A stretch of DNA of 64,000 nt from Paenibacillus prosopidis (GTDB taxonomy: Bacteria > Bacillota > Bacilli > Paenibacillales > Paenibacillaceae). Below the pieces are notes generated by a model that saw only the letters and a program-made list of their open reading frames with translations, made no database searches and was not told where the DNA came from. Shown here one piece after another: positions 17,194-25,578 of this stretch; position 1 is the stretch's first letter, and each line of letters begins with the position of its first letter. The position numbers and the translations under genes are program-made. The DNA lies in assembly GCF_003337375.1 (NCBI RefSeq), contig NZ_QPJD01000019.1, positions 1-64,000 on the forward strand, given 5' to 3'.

Positions 17194-17509
17194 AGATACT
17201 CTTTTAGCCGGTCTGAACAGAAATAACTTTTTAAGAAGTTGCACACTCAAGTGCAACGATGGGCCACGCCAATGCCATGCCATGGTTGTGGGAACAGTGA
17301 AATAAGGTGCATTCCTGCACCACATAGCCGCTTTGGGTCTGCGGTCTCAATTACAGGAAAATCATCGATTAAATGGCAGGAAATAAGATGGGCTTAGACG
17401 AATAGAGGAATAGACAGCTTTCTCTTTCTAATAGGACTAACCATGTAGAATAAATATTTTTTCATGGTTTGATCCACTTATATATTGTGCAGCTCAGCGG
17501 GAGCTACGA
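17194..17509. other. gene-free stretch with hairpins
   Basis: No plausible gene. It holds a perfect hairpin GTTGCAC/GTGCAAC at about 17237-17256 and, at 17297-17325, a copy of a dispersed hairpin element that recurs near 47889-47990. The rest is AT-rich and unremarkable. Confidence 0.6.
17297..17325 (-). repeat. dispersed hairpin element, copy A
   Basis: GTGAAATAAGGTGCATTC followed by CTGCACCACAT matches, on the opposite strand, the core GAGGTGCA/TGCACCTC element found twice near 47900. The hairpin core is GGTGCA...TGCACC. Confidence 0.55.
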
Positions 17510-18277
17510 TTACAAATAGCGATTTAATATTATGCCGACAGTAGGAAGCGGCCAGTAAGATTGGATTGATCCGTAATAGGCAGCGTACGGAAGTGAAGTC
17601 GGCAAACGGAGCTGCAGTAGGTCTACAGCCTTTTGGTGGTCGGCATAGGTTAAAGCATGTTTTAATCCGGTAAGCATACCGTCAGCACCAAGCAGCAGCC
17701 GTTTCATGCGGGGGGCTGAAGCGGGTTCAAAAGGATTGGAAGCACCAGAATTAGCACTCGCATACGTACCAGCTTCTATTTTAGCATCCAAACTCAAATT
17801 CCCCTTCGGTTGTTGCGACTGGCGAAAGTATGGTAGATCAACAACCCACTTGCCGCTTTCCCGGCCGCGCTGCAGACCAAGCTCCTTGGCTGCCGGATGC
17901 TGCAAAGCAAGTTCAATACTGGCCCATAGCCCCGGCTTTAAATCTCCGGCATGCAGGAGATACTGCGACTCCAAATCATTGAGCAGCCGGGTGAGGTTAT
18001 GTATATGATCAGTTACTGGCATGCCTGCATCAAACTGCCGGCTCAAATCCCACATCAAACGGTCTAAGTCATACTGAGCTTGCTTAGCTGTGCGGACCCA
18101 CTTAGCAGCGCTGTCAGCGGCTTCCTTATAGACGTAATTCCAGTCACGCTCGCTGTTTGGCGGCAGCTGAGGCTCGCCTTCCCGATAAGGGTAAGAAGCA
18201 TAACGGTTTATTGCTTGTATCGGCGCGTAGACGTTCGTCCGTTCAATGCCTCGAATCGAGCGAATAAATCCGGTCAT
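17510..18277 (-). CDS. hypothetical protein, family not recognised
   Basis: A soluble protein of about 255 residues starting MTGFIRSIRGIERTNVY, after GGAAGGAG with 8-nt spacing. The upstream in-frame extension has no ribosome site and was left out. The N-terminal half is helical and charged (YKEAADSAAKWVRTAKQAQ, then LDRLMWDLSRQFD). The C-terminal half contains a Ser/Ala/Pro linker and ends in an aromatic-rich tail. No membrane segment or catalytic motif is visible. Codon use and the clean start argue for a real gene, probably specific to Paenibacillaceae. It shares its strand with the small gene 18453-18812. Confidence 0.65.
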   Translation of the reverse strand: MTGFIRSIRGIERTNVYAPIQAINRYASYPYREGEPQLPPNSERDWNYVYKEAADSAAKWVRTAKQAQYDLDRLMWDLSRQFDAGMPVTDHIHNLTRLLNDLESQYLLHAGDLKPGLWASIELALQHPAAKELGLQRGRESGKWVVDLPYFRQSQQPKGNLSLDAKIEAGTYASANSGASNPFEPASAPRMKRLLLGADGMLTGLKHALTYADHQKAVDLLQLRLPTSLPYAAYYGSIQSYWPLPTVGIILNRYL

Positions 18278-18401
18278 ACTAAAAACTCCTTCCACACTTA
18301 CTTTATAATTGCAGCGCCAGCATACTATACACACTGTAAAAAGGCTGGCGAAACCTGTCAGCACGAAGCACACCCCACAATTGTTTTCACATTACGTATT
18401 T

Positions 18402-18446
18402 TTTTAAGAAAAAAAAGCGGCTCTGCTCTTTAGAGCTGCGCCGCTT
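18402..18446 (-). terminator. terminator of the 18453-18812 gene
   Basis: Read on the minus strand, AAGCGGC...GCCGCTT with inner AGCTCT/AGAGC pairing is followed by a run of T. It sits directly after the stop of the small gene. Confidence 0.8.
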
Positions 18447-18452
18447 CGGCCA

Positions 18453-18812
18453 TTATAACAATAGAAACAGGAATGCGATAAGCGCGAAATCGAGAATAAG
18501 CTCCGCTCCCCAAGGATAGTAAGGCTGCGGACCATAAAAATACGGGTCATAAGGATAGGACTGCGTTTGCGCTTGCTCAGACTGTTGGTTATCCGCTTTT
18601 TTGCCGCCCTTTTTCTTTTTTGAAGCTTGCGGCTGCACTTTATTCAATATGGCCTCAGTACCGCTGTTCGAATTTGCATTGAGCAATACTCTACCGCCCC
18701 GGCAGGAGCTGAGTATGCCAACGTGGCGCGTGCCGTCATTCATGATCACACATACGGGCAATCCGCAATACTGTTGAACGACATCCTCTTGTAAAGGGAA
18801 AATCGGTTCCAT
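18453..18812 (-). CDS. hypothetical protein with LSm-like N-terminus and C-terminal hydrophobic tail
   Basis: A 119-residue protein. Residues 12-48 (GLPVCVIMNDGTRHVGILSS followed by RVLLNAN) read like the strand-turn-strand pattern of a small LSm/SH3-like beta barrel. This is followed by a Lys-rich patch (KKKKGGKKAD), a Gln/Tyr/Pro-rich stretch (YPYDPYFYGPQPYYPWG) and a C-terminal hydrophobic helix (LILDFALIAFLFLLL). The start is preceded by AGGAGGTGTCACC. Proteins of this shape occur in Paenibacillus, but no function is known to me; a coat or envelope role would fit the Tyr/Pro-rich tail. Confidence 0.65.
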   Translation of the reverse strand: MEPIFPLQEDVVQQYCGLPVCVIMNDGTRHVGILSSCRGGRVLLNANSNSGTEAILNKVQPQASKKKKGGKKADNQQSEQAQTQSYPYDPYFYGPQPYYPWGAELILDFALIAFLFLLL

Positions 18813-18954
18813 TCGCCGGTGACACCTCCTAAATATTTTTTGCAGAAAAACTAACTACGTGCTGCGCTTAATCATTCCTGCAACCAGTGTATTCACCTAC
18901 AGGCAAACGTGTATGGATATTCACCCATTCCGAGATGATAGGAGAATATAAATT

Positions 18955-19788
18955 ATGTACATTCCAAAAGAAACGAGGCCCGTCATCAATCGCAAATCAC
19001 CCATGCAGCGCTCAAAACGAAGCAGATTCGGCATTGTGCTCGCATTGCTCGTCCTGGTGTTAGGCGCAGCAGGGGCACTGTGGCAAGCAGACAGCGAGCA
19101 GACGGAAGCAACCGTAGCCGAGCAGCTGCTCACTCATGATTTGCAGACGCTCTGGACTTGGGGCGACGCCCAGTTAACGGGCGGTTCGGCGGGGGCTGTC
19201 TGGACGGTAAGGTGGGACTTGACCGGGAATACCGGTACGATGCAGGAGCTTGTACTTAAATTTTTTTCGGATGAAAAAGGAAATGCCACACCTAAAATTG
19301 TCCAAAACGAGGGCAAAACAGTTACAGGGGTGGTGCAGGCTTACGGCGGGCGTTTATCGATTAGCCTCATGGAAACGGCAATTGACAGCGAGCAGCTCAT
19401 GGTGCTGCTTGAAACGAACCAGACGCTGCTGCAGGATAAGCATAAACTGATTCAAGCCGCTGCTTCCATTTCTGAAGAGCTGGCGCGTGCTGCGCCAACC
19501 TTTACGAGCAGCATGAAGGTTCAAGGCTATACGGCAAACGGTCAAGCTATACAGGATTTAATGAAACAAGCAAATGCCAAGTCGGTTGACCGATTTGTTG
19601 ATGGAGGAACCGTAAGCGAAACGTTATATTCCGGGATGCTGCGTTCGACAATTATCATCGGAAGCGGGAAAGCCGCAAACTTACAAATCGGTCTACACAA
19701 AGAGACAAATTCCGACAAGACCGCTTTGACGATCGGAATACCTGTCATTACGGGCGACTACAGTGTGAATACTGCGGAAAAACCTTAG
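18955..19788 (+). CDS. YwmB-like secreted protein
   Basis: A 277-residue protein with a basic N-terminus and one membrane or signal segment (about residues 25-43), after which the chain is exported. The C-terminal part, with LQIGLHKETNSDKTALTIGI then PVITGDY, matches the ending of Bacillus YwmB (LQIALRS..TVTVGTPIVTTEY). The middle contains the cognate VQAYGGRLSI segment. YwmB proteins have a TATA-binding-like fold and an unknown role in the envelope. ATG 18955 follows TAGGAGAA. It is transcribed divergently from the 18453-18812 gene. Confidence 0.72.
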   Translation: MYIPKETRPVINRKSPMQRSKRSRFGIVLALLVLVLGAAGALWQADSEQTEATVAEQLLTHDLQTLWTWGDAQLTGGSAGAVWTVRWDLTGNTGTMQELVLKFFSDEKGNATPKIVQNEGKTVTGVVQAYGGRLSISLMETAIDSEQLMVLLETNQTLLQDKHKLIQAAASISEELARAAPTFTSSMKVQGYTANGQAIQDLMKQANAKSVDRFVDGGTVSETLYSGMLRSTIIIGSGKAANLQIGLHKETNSDKTALTIGIPVITGDYSVNTAEKP

Positions 19789-19927
19789 TCGGGTGAGCTG
19801 TGATCAGAAGAAATTACGTTCCTTATCAGTATTTTTTATGGCCTGTTGAATAGCGATTTAAGGATGGATATGCTAAACTACATAACATGTAAAGCTGTAT
19901 AAAAATTCATAGGAAAGAATGAGGCAA

Positions 19928-21484
19928 ATGACCTATAACAATAATCTTGATTCCGTCTCCGCAGAGGGCGCAGTTTATTATCTGTTTGGAGCAACAGGCG
20001 ACTTGGCAAGACGCAAGCTGTTTCCCGCCCTTTTCAGTTTATATAAAGAAGGCAAGCTTTCGGAAAACTTTGCCGTTGTCGGCCTAGCTCGCCGTCCTAG
20101 GACGAACGAGCAATTCCGTGCTGACCTGTATGAATCGATCGTTGAATTTTGTCGTTACAAAGCAGACGATGCCGAGCTTTGGAATCAGTTCGCAGAGCAT
20201 TTCGTATACATGTCGCTTGATATTAACGATGTAGAAGGCTTCCGTGAGCTTAGCCGCTTGTCGGAGCAATTAGATGCGAAATACGCTATTCCTGGCAACC
20301 GTCTATTTTATTTGGCGCTTGCGCCTTCCCTATTTGGTCCTGTATCTTTCAACCTGCGCGACGGCGGCTTGCTGGAATCGAACGGCTGGCACCGCGTCGT
20401 AATCGAGAAGCCTTTCGGCTACGATCTTCCATCCGCACAGAAGCTGAACGAGCAAATTAATCAAGTGTTTAAGGAAGAAGAAATTTACCGCATTGACCAT
20501 TACCTCGGTAAAGAAATGGTCCAAAATATTCAAGTGATTCGTTTTGCCAATGCATTTTTTGAGCCTTTGTGGAATAATAACCATATTGCGAACGTTCAGA
20601 TCACGTTGTCGGAAACGGTCGGCGTTGAGGACCGCGGCGGTTATTATGACAAATCCGGAGCCTTGCGCGATATGGGCCAAAATCATATGCTGCAGATGCT
20701 GACGATGATCGCGATGGAACCGCCAAGCCGCTTGCACGGAGAAGATATTCGTGACGAAAAGGTAAAGGTGCTTCGTTCGCTTCGAAACTACACGTCCAGT
20801 GAAGATGTTCGTTCAAAGGTAGTACGTGGACAATATAGCGAAGGCAGCTTAAGAGGCAAAGAGCTTCCAGGATATCGTCAAGAGGAATCCGTGAATGAGG
20901 AATCGACGACGGAAACGTATTTTGCCGCTAAGGTTTTCGTTGATAATTTCCGCTGGGCAGGCGTGCCGTTCTACATCCGTACAGGCAAGCGTCTACCGGT
21001 AAAAACGACTGAAGTCGTTATCGAGTTCAAATCGATGCCTCAAAACGTGCTGTTCGCGCAGCGTCATGATTTGGCACCGAACCTGCTCGTCATCCGCGTT
21101 AATCCGCTTGAGGGCATATACATTAAAGTAAATGCAAAAACGCCGGGCGAGAACAATTCCGTACAACCGGTTGCGATGGAATTTTGCCAAAGCTGCCAGA
21201 TCGGCTTGAATACGCCTGAAGCATACGAGCGTCTCATTCATGATGCAGCGCGCGGCGATTCTACATACTTCACACGCTGGGATGAGGTTTCCCAAGCATG
21301 GTCGTTTGTGGACCGTATCGCGCAAGCATGGCGTGAAGAGAAGAGCGATTTGAAGCACTATCCGGCTGGATCATGGGGCCCGGATGCAGCAAATCAGCTG
21401 TTGGCAGAGGATGGCTTCCACTGGTGGCCGGTCAATGGGCAAGAGGAAGATAATGTTATTTGGGTATCGAACAGCGGGAAATAG
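19928..21484 (+). CDS. zwf: glucose-6-phosphate 1-dehydrogenase
   Basis: Oxidises glucose 6-phosphate to 6-phosphogluconolactone and makes NADPH, the entry to the oxidative pentose phosphate pathway. The coenzyme motif GATGDLARRKLFPALFSL lies near residue 18 and the active-site RIDHYLGKE near residue 190. The length of about 518 is normal. ATG 19928 is 10 nt after AGGAAAG; the ATG at 19919 touches the site and is less likely. prfC follows after 42 nt with no terminator, so co-transcription is possible. Confidence 0.95.
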   Translation: MTYNNNLDSVSAEGAVYYLFGATGDLARRKLFPALFSLYKEGKLSENFAVVGLARRPRTNEQFRADLYESIVEFCRYKADDAELWNQFAEHFVYMSLDINDVEGFRELSRLSEQLDAKYAIPGNRLFYLALAPSLFGPVSFNLRDGGLLESNGWHRVVIEKPFGYDLPSAQKLNEQINQVFKEEEIYRIDHYLGKEMVQNIQVIRFANAFFEPLWNNNHIANVQITLSETVGVEDRGGYYDKSGALRDMGQNHMLQMLTMIAMEPPSRLHGEDIRDEKVKVLRSLRNYTSSEDVRSKVVRGQYSEGSLRGKELPGYRQEESVNEESTTETYFAAKVFVDNFRWAGVPFYIRTGKRLPVKTTEVVIEFKSMPQNVLFAQRHDLAPNLLVIRVNPLEGIYIKVNAKTPGENNSVQPVAMEFCQSCQIGLNTPEAYERLIHDAARGDSTYFTRWDEVSQAWSFVDRIAQAWREEKSDLKHYPAGSWGPDAANQLLAEDGFHWWPVNGQEEDNVIWVSNSGK

Positions 21485-21526
21485 ACGCTGCTTTCGTATA
21501 CTCTGCATGATGAAGGGAAGGCAAGC

Positions 21527-23113
21527 ATGAGCCAATCGTTAAGTGAAGAGATTAAACAGGAAGTAGAAAAAAGACGTACTTTTGCGATTATTTCGCATCC
21601 TGACGCGGGGAAAACGACACTAACTGAGAAGCTCCTCCTATTCGGAGGAGCCATTCGGCTTGCAGGGACTGTTAAGGCGCGTAAAGCTAGTCGCCACGCA
21701 ACGTCCGACTGGATGGAAATTGAGAAGCAGCGGGGGATCTCGGTAACGTCCAGCGTCATGCAGTTCGATTATTTGGGACACCGGGTTAACATTCTTGATA
21801 CGCCTGGTCACCAGGATTTTAGTGAGGACACTTATCGTACACTAACCGCCGCGGACAGCGCCGTCATGCTAATTGACGTTGCCAAAGGCGTCGAGGCGCA
21901 GACGATCAAGCTGTTCCAGGTTTGCCGCAAGCGCGGTATACCAATCTTTACGTTTATCAATAAGCTGGACCGTGAAGGACAAAGTCCTTTTGAACTCATG
22001 GAAGAGCTGGAGCGGGTACTCGGAATCCGTTCGGTACCAATGAACTGGCCCATCGGAATGGGGCGCGAGCTGTGCGGCGTATATGACCGGATGAAAACAC
22101 AGGTCGAGCTGTTCCAGGGCAATGACCATTCCACGATTGAAGTTCGTCCTGTCAGCGACTATAACGACCCGCTCATTCGTGAGATGGCGGGCGACTATTT
22201 GACAGATCAGCTTATTCAGGATTTGGAGCTGCTTGATGTCGCGGGCGATCAATTTGATTTTGACAAGGTGAGGGCAGGCGAGCTGACACCTGTCTTCTTC
22301 GGAAGCGCGGTTAACAACTTCGGCGTTCAGACGTTCCTGGAAAACTTCCTGCAGCTGGCGCCAAAGCCAACCTCGCGCAACAGCACGACCGGCGTGGTTG
22401 AGCCGACGAACGAAAAGTTCAGCGGCTACGTCTTCAAAATTCAAGCGAACATGAACCCGGCGCATCGTGACCGGATAGCGTTCCTTCGCATTTGCTCCGG
22501 CCGCTTCGAGCGGGGCATGAGCGTACGTCATGTGCGTAACGGCAAAGACATTAAGCTGTCGCAGCCGCAGCAATTTCTCGCACAGGATCGTGATATCGTC
22601 GATACCGCTTACCCGGGCGACATTATCGGTCTGTTCGATCCGGGCATCTTCCGTATCGGTGATTCTTTATCGCAAGGCTCTGAGGTTGTATTCGATGAGC
22701 TGCCGACGTTCTCGCCGGAGATCTTCGCGAAAGTGACGGTTAAAAACGCACTGAAGCATAAGCAGTATCAGAAGGGAATCGACCAGCTGACGGAAGAGGG
22801 TACCATTCAGGTGTTCCATTCGACAGGCAACTTTGACGAGACGATTCTCGGCGTTGTCGGTCATTTGCAATTCGAGGTGTTCGAGCATCGGATGAAGGCG
22901 GAGTATGGCGTTGACATTCAGCTGCACCGTATGCAGTTCCAATTCGCCAGGTGGATCGTCGACGACAAAATCGACCCAAGCAAGTTCCGGATCAACACGA
23001 CGCTTGTTAAGGACAAGAAGGGCAACTATGTCGTATTGTTCGAAAACGAATATGCAATGCGGACGGCTATTGACAAAAATCCGACTTCTAAGTTTTTGGA
23101 AACCGCTCCTTAA
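21527..23113 (+). CDS. prfC: peptide chain release factor 3
   Basis: GTPase that removes RF1/RF2 from the ribosome after peptide release. The 528 residues carry G1 (SHPDAGKTTLTEKLLLFGGA), G3 (DTPGHQDF) and G4 (NKLD), followed by translation-factor domains 2 and 3 with the RF3-specific LGVVGHLQFEVFEHRMKAEY. ATG 21527 follows GAAGGGAAGG. The sequence is complete with no irregularity. Confidence 0.95.
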   Translation: MSQSLSEEIKQEVEKRRTFAIISHPDAGKTTLTEKLLLFGGAIRLAGTVKARKASRHATSDWMEIEKQRGISVTSSVMQFDYLGHRVNILDTPGHQDFSEDTYRTLTAADSAVMLIDVAKGVEAQTIKLFQVCRKRGIPIFTFINKLDREGQSPFELMEELERVLGIRSVPMNWPIGMGRELCGVYDRMKTQVELFQGNDHSTIEVRPVSDYNDPLIREMAGDYLTDQLIQDLELLDVAGDQFDFDKVRAGELTPVFFGSAVNNFGVQTFLENFLQLAPKPTSRNSTTGVVEPTNEKFSGYVFKIQANMNPAHRDRIAFLRICSGRFERGMSVRHVRNGKDIKLSQPQQFLAQDRDIVDTAYPGDIIGLFDPGIFRIGDSLSQGSEVVFDELPTFSPEIFAKVTVKNALKHKQYQKGIDQLTEEGTIQVFHSTGNFDETILGVVGHLQFEVFEHRMKAEYGVDIQLHRMQFQFARWIVDDKIDPSKFRINTTLVKDKKGNYVVLFENEYAMRTAIDKNPTSKFLETAP

Positions 23114-23137
23114 GAATGCGGCAATAATACTAGTGAG

Positions 23138-23190
23138 AAAGCATCCCTTGCTTTGTGCGCAGCAGCGCATGCAGCGGGGATGCTTTTGTT
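23138..23190 (+). terminator. terminator after prfC
   Basis: AAAGCATCCC pairs with GGGGATGCTTT, with an inner stem (GCGC/GCGC) and a T-rich tail. Confidence 0.8.
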
Positions 23191-23287
23191 TGAGACCGCA
23201 TTCCGATGCAACGAATGGCAGCAGTGCTAAAGAGAACTTTTACCCGTATAATAAAAGGATAACAGATGAATAGGTGGCATGGCATTC

Positions 23288-24355
23288 ATGAAAAAAATTA
23301 TGTTCACCGGGGGAGGCTCGGCGGGACACGTTACCGTTAATATGGCATTGATCCCCCGATTTCTCGAGGAGGGTTGGTCGGTTGCTTATATCGGCTCGGA
23401 AAGCGGTATTGAGAAGCAGCTCATCTCCACAATCCCGGACGTCAAATATTTTGCTGTATCTACCGGGAAGCTAAGAAGGTATATGGACATTCAAAATGTG
23501 AAAGATCCATTCAAGGTAGTAAAGGGACTCTATCAAGCGTATCGTTTAATTAAGACGCACAAGCCGAACGTTATATTTTCAAAAGGCGGCTTTGTTTCGG
23601 TTCCGGTTGTAATAGGCGCATGGCTAAATAGGGTGCCGCTTCTCATTCATGAGTCGGATCTAACGCCGGGACTGGCTAATCGGATATCGATTCCTTTTGC
23701 GACAGGTGTATGCACGACTTTTCCGGAAACGGGAAGCATGCTGAAGAATGGCAAGTGCCGTCATGTAGGGGCGGTTATACGCGAAGAAGTAAAGCAAGGA
23801 AATGCGGATCTTGGCCGGGCGTTATGCGGCTTTGTACGAAGCAAACCGGTCATTCTGGTTATGGGCGGCAGTCTTGGGGCACGTAAAATTAATCAATCGG
23901 TGAGGCAGGCGCTTTCCCGCATAACGAAGCAGTTCCAAATCGTACACCTGTGCGGTAAAAATCAAGTGGATCCCTCGTTGGTTTTACCTGGCTACAAGCA
24001 ATTTGATTACATAAACGAGCAGTTACCTGACGTTCTGGCGATGTCTGATATTGTCGTTTCACGCGCGGGATCTAATTCAATTTTTGAGTTTCTATCTTTA
24101 AAAAAGCCAATGCTTCTTATTCCGCTTACGAAGGAGCAGAGCAGAGGCGATCAAATATTGAATGCGCAGTCGTTTGAGAAATCGGGCTATTGCGATGTTC
24201 TGTATGAAGAGCAGCTCACGGTTGATACATTGGTTCATGGCATTGAACGCTTATATGATAACCGTCATGCTTATATAAAAAGGATGGACACGAGCGAGCA
24301 AACAAACGCTTTACCTGCCGTATTTGGATGGATTAATGAAATTGCGAAGCGGTAA
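23288..24355 (+). CDS. MurG-family glycosyltransferase (second-type MurG)
   Basis: UDP-GlcNAc:undecaprenyl-PP-MurNAc-pentapeptide GlcNAc transferase family, which makes lipid II from lipid I at the membrane. It shows the N-terminal GGGSAGHV loop, [12 protein letters not shown], the second-domain [10 protein letters not shown], and the sugar-nucleotide motif [15 protein letters not shown] 23288 lies 10 nt after AGGTGG; the ATG at 23279 abuts it. It stands alone rather than in a dcw cluster, so it is probably the accessory MurG copy carried by some Bacillales, and the exact acceptor is uncertain. Confidence 0.85.
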   Translation: MKKIMFTGGGSAGHVTVNMALIPRFLEEGWSVAYIGSESGIEKQLISTIPDVKYFAVSTGKLRRYMDIQNVKDPFKVVKGLYQAYRLIKTHKPNVIFSKGGFVSVPVVIGAWLNRVPLLIHESDLTPGLANRISIPFATGVCTTFPETGSMLKNGKCRHVGAVIREEVKQGNADLGRALCGFVRSKPVILVMGGSLGARKINQSVRQALSRITKQFQIVHLCGKNQVDPSLVLPGYKQFDYINEQLPDVLAMSDIVVSRAGSNSIFEFLSLKKPMLLIPLTKEQSRGDQILNAQSFEKSGYCDVLYEEQLTVDTLVHGIERLYDNRHAYIKRMDTSEQTNALPAVFGWINEIAKR

Positions 24356-24392
24356 TAAGTTGAAAAAGACATAACTGTGCATAATAAATGGC

Positions 24393-24432
24393 GGTCTGGA
24401 ACTTTGTTGTCACTGTTCCGGATCGTTTTTTT
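24393..24432 (+). terminator. terminator after the murG-like gene
   Basis: GGTCTGGAAC pairs with GTTCCGGATC (one G-T and one mismatch) around a 12-nt loop and is followed by seven T residues. Confidence 0.8.
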
Positions 24433-24446
24433 CGTCTATAAGCTTA

Positions 24447-24475
24447 TTGACGCTAAACCGTTTTCATGCCATAAT
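24447..24475 (+). promoter_or_regulatory. promoter of the lacI-oxidoreductase-thuA operon
   Basis: TTGACG (24447-24452), a 17-nt spacer and CATAAT (24470-24475). Each hexamer is one base from consensus. It is the only good promoter ahead of the four-gene operon. Confidence 0.7.
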
Positions 24476-24490
24476 GTACGCGTGTACATT
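24473..24490 (+). promoter_or_regulatory. operator, likely LacI autoregulation site
   Basis: AATGTACGCGTGTACATT has perfect 7-bp inverted arms (AATGTAC/GTACATT) around 4 nt. It overlaps the -10 end and the expected start point, where a repressor would block transcription. The adjacent lacI-family gene is the obvious candidate ligand-responsive repressor. Confidence 0.65.
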
Positions 24491-24537
24491 AAATTAAATT
24501 TGTTTGAATATGAACTATGCTTTTCAGGAGGCCATCG

Positions 24538-25557
24538 ATTATTAGCAGGAAAGAAGTAGCGAAGCTGGCCGGCGTCTCGGAGGCGACCGTCTCCAGAGTA
24601 TTGAACAACGTCGGTCCAATGAAAGAGGAAACGCGCGAACGCGTGCTGCTGGCTGCTGCTGAGCTGGGGTATGTTCCGAATGCGCTCGCACAGCAGTTCG
24701 CACGTCGTAAAAGCGGGAACATTGGTGTCATATTACCGTTCGTACCGAAGGTTCATTTGTTCTCGACGTATTATTTCTCGGAAATATTGAGCGGAATCGG
24801 AGAGACGGCGAAGCGCTGCGGGTACGATTTGCTGCTTATTTTCAGAGAGCCGGACGAGGCGAGAGATTATGCCAAGCTGTTTCGGACACAGAAGATTGAT
24901 GCTTGTATCGTGCTTGGCTCGCAAAATGTTCCGGAGGAGCGTGCAGCGCTAGCGGAGCTGAAGGCGGGAGGGTTCCCCTTCTGCCTCGTAAACCAACGGT
25001 ATGATGAGGAGCAATATGCAACAGTCGATGCAGATCATATCACCGGGAGCATGGCAGTCGTCCGGCATTTGGTAGAGCGAGGCAGACGCAAGGTGGCCTT
25101 CGTGAACGGTCCCGCGCAATATTCCAATAGTGCTGACAGACTGCAAGGCTATAAAGCGGCACTTCAGGAGGCTGGGATACCCTTCCGGCAGCAGCTCGTG
25201 TATACCGGTAATTACAGCCGGAAAAGCGGTTATGAGCTGGCGGAGCAGATTGCGAAGCAAATTCGTGACGGCAGCATTGATGCGGTTTTCGCGGCAAATG
25301 ACCGGATGGCGATCGGACTTATGCAGGGCTTACGTGAGTTAGCTCTAGAGGCAGGTCAGCATTACGCGTTAGTCGGGTACGATGATTCAGACGGCTCGCG
25401 TATAATTAGTCCGCGGTTGTCGACGGTATCGGTGCCATTTTATGAAATGGGAAAGCTGGCTGCTGCCAGTCTGCTTGATCAAGCGCGCGGAGATGAGACA
25501 GATCCTTTACGTCAGCATGTTCTGCCCGTGAGTCTTGTCCCAAGAGAAACATCCTAA
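24538..25557 (+). CDS. LacI-family transcriptional regulator; apparent ATT start
   Basis: Repressor with an N-terminal LacI helix-turn-helix (SRKEVAKLAGVSEATVSRVL) and a periplasmic-binding-like sensor domain that ends PFYEMGKLAAASLLDQA. The start is unusual. The family N-terminus fits ISRKEVAKLAG, and a strong CAGGAGG (24525-24531) sits 6 nt before ATT 24538 (or 9 nt before ATT 24541). The only in-frame ATG, at 24517, lies upstream of that site and has no ribosome site of its own. An ATT start, or an ATG start with an internal Shine-Dalgarno, must be decided experimentally. It leads an operon with two Gfo/Idh/MocA enzymes and a ThuA-like protein. Confidence 0.82.
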   Translation: MISRKEVAKLAGVSEATVSRVLNNVGPMKEETRERVLLAAAELGYVPNALAQQFARRKSGNIGVILPFVPKVHLFSTYYFSEILSGIGETAKRCGYDLLLIFREPDEARDYAKLFRTQKIDACIVLGSQNVPEERAALAELKAGGFPFCLVNQRYDEEQYATVDADHITGSMAVVRHLVERGRRKVAFVNGPAQYSNSADRLQGYKAALQEAGIPFRQQLVYTGNYSRKSGYELAEQIAKQIRDGSIDAVFAANDRMAIGLMQGLRELALEAGQHYALVGYDDSDGSRIISPRLSTVSVPFYEMGKLAAASLLDQARGDETDPLRQHVLPVSLVPRETS

Positions 25558-25578
25558 TAGATGAGAGGCGGTATTCAA

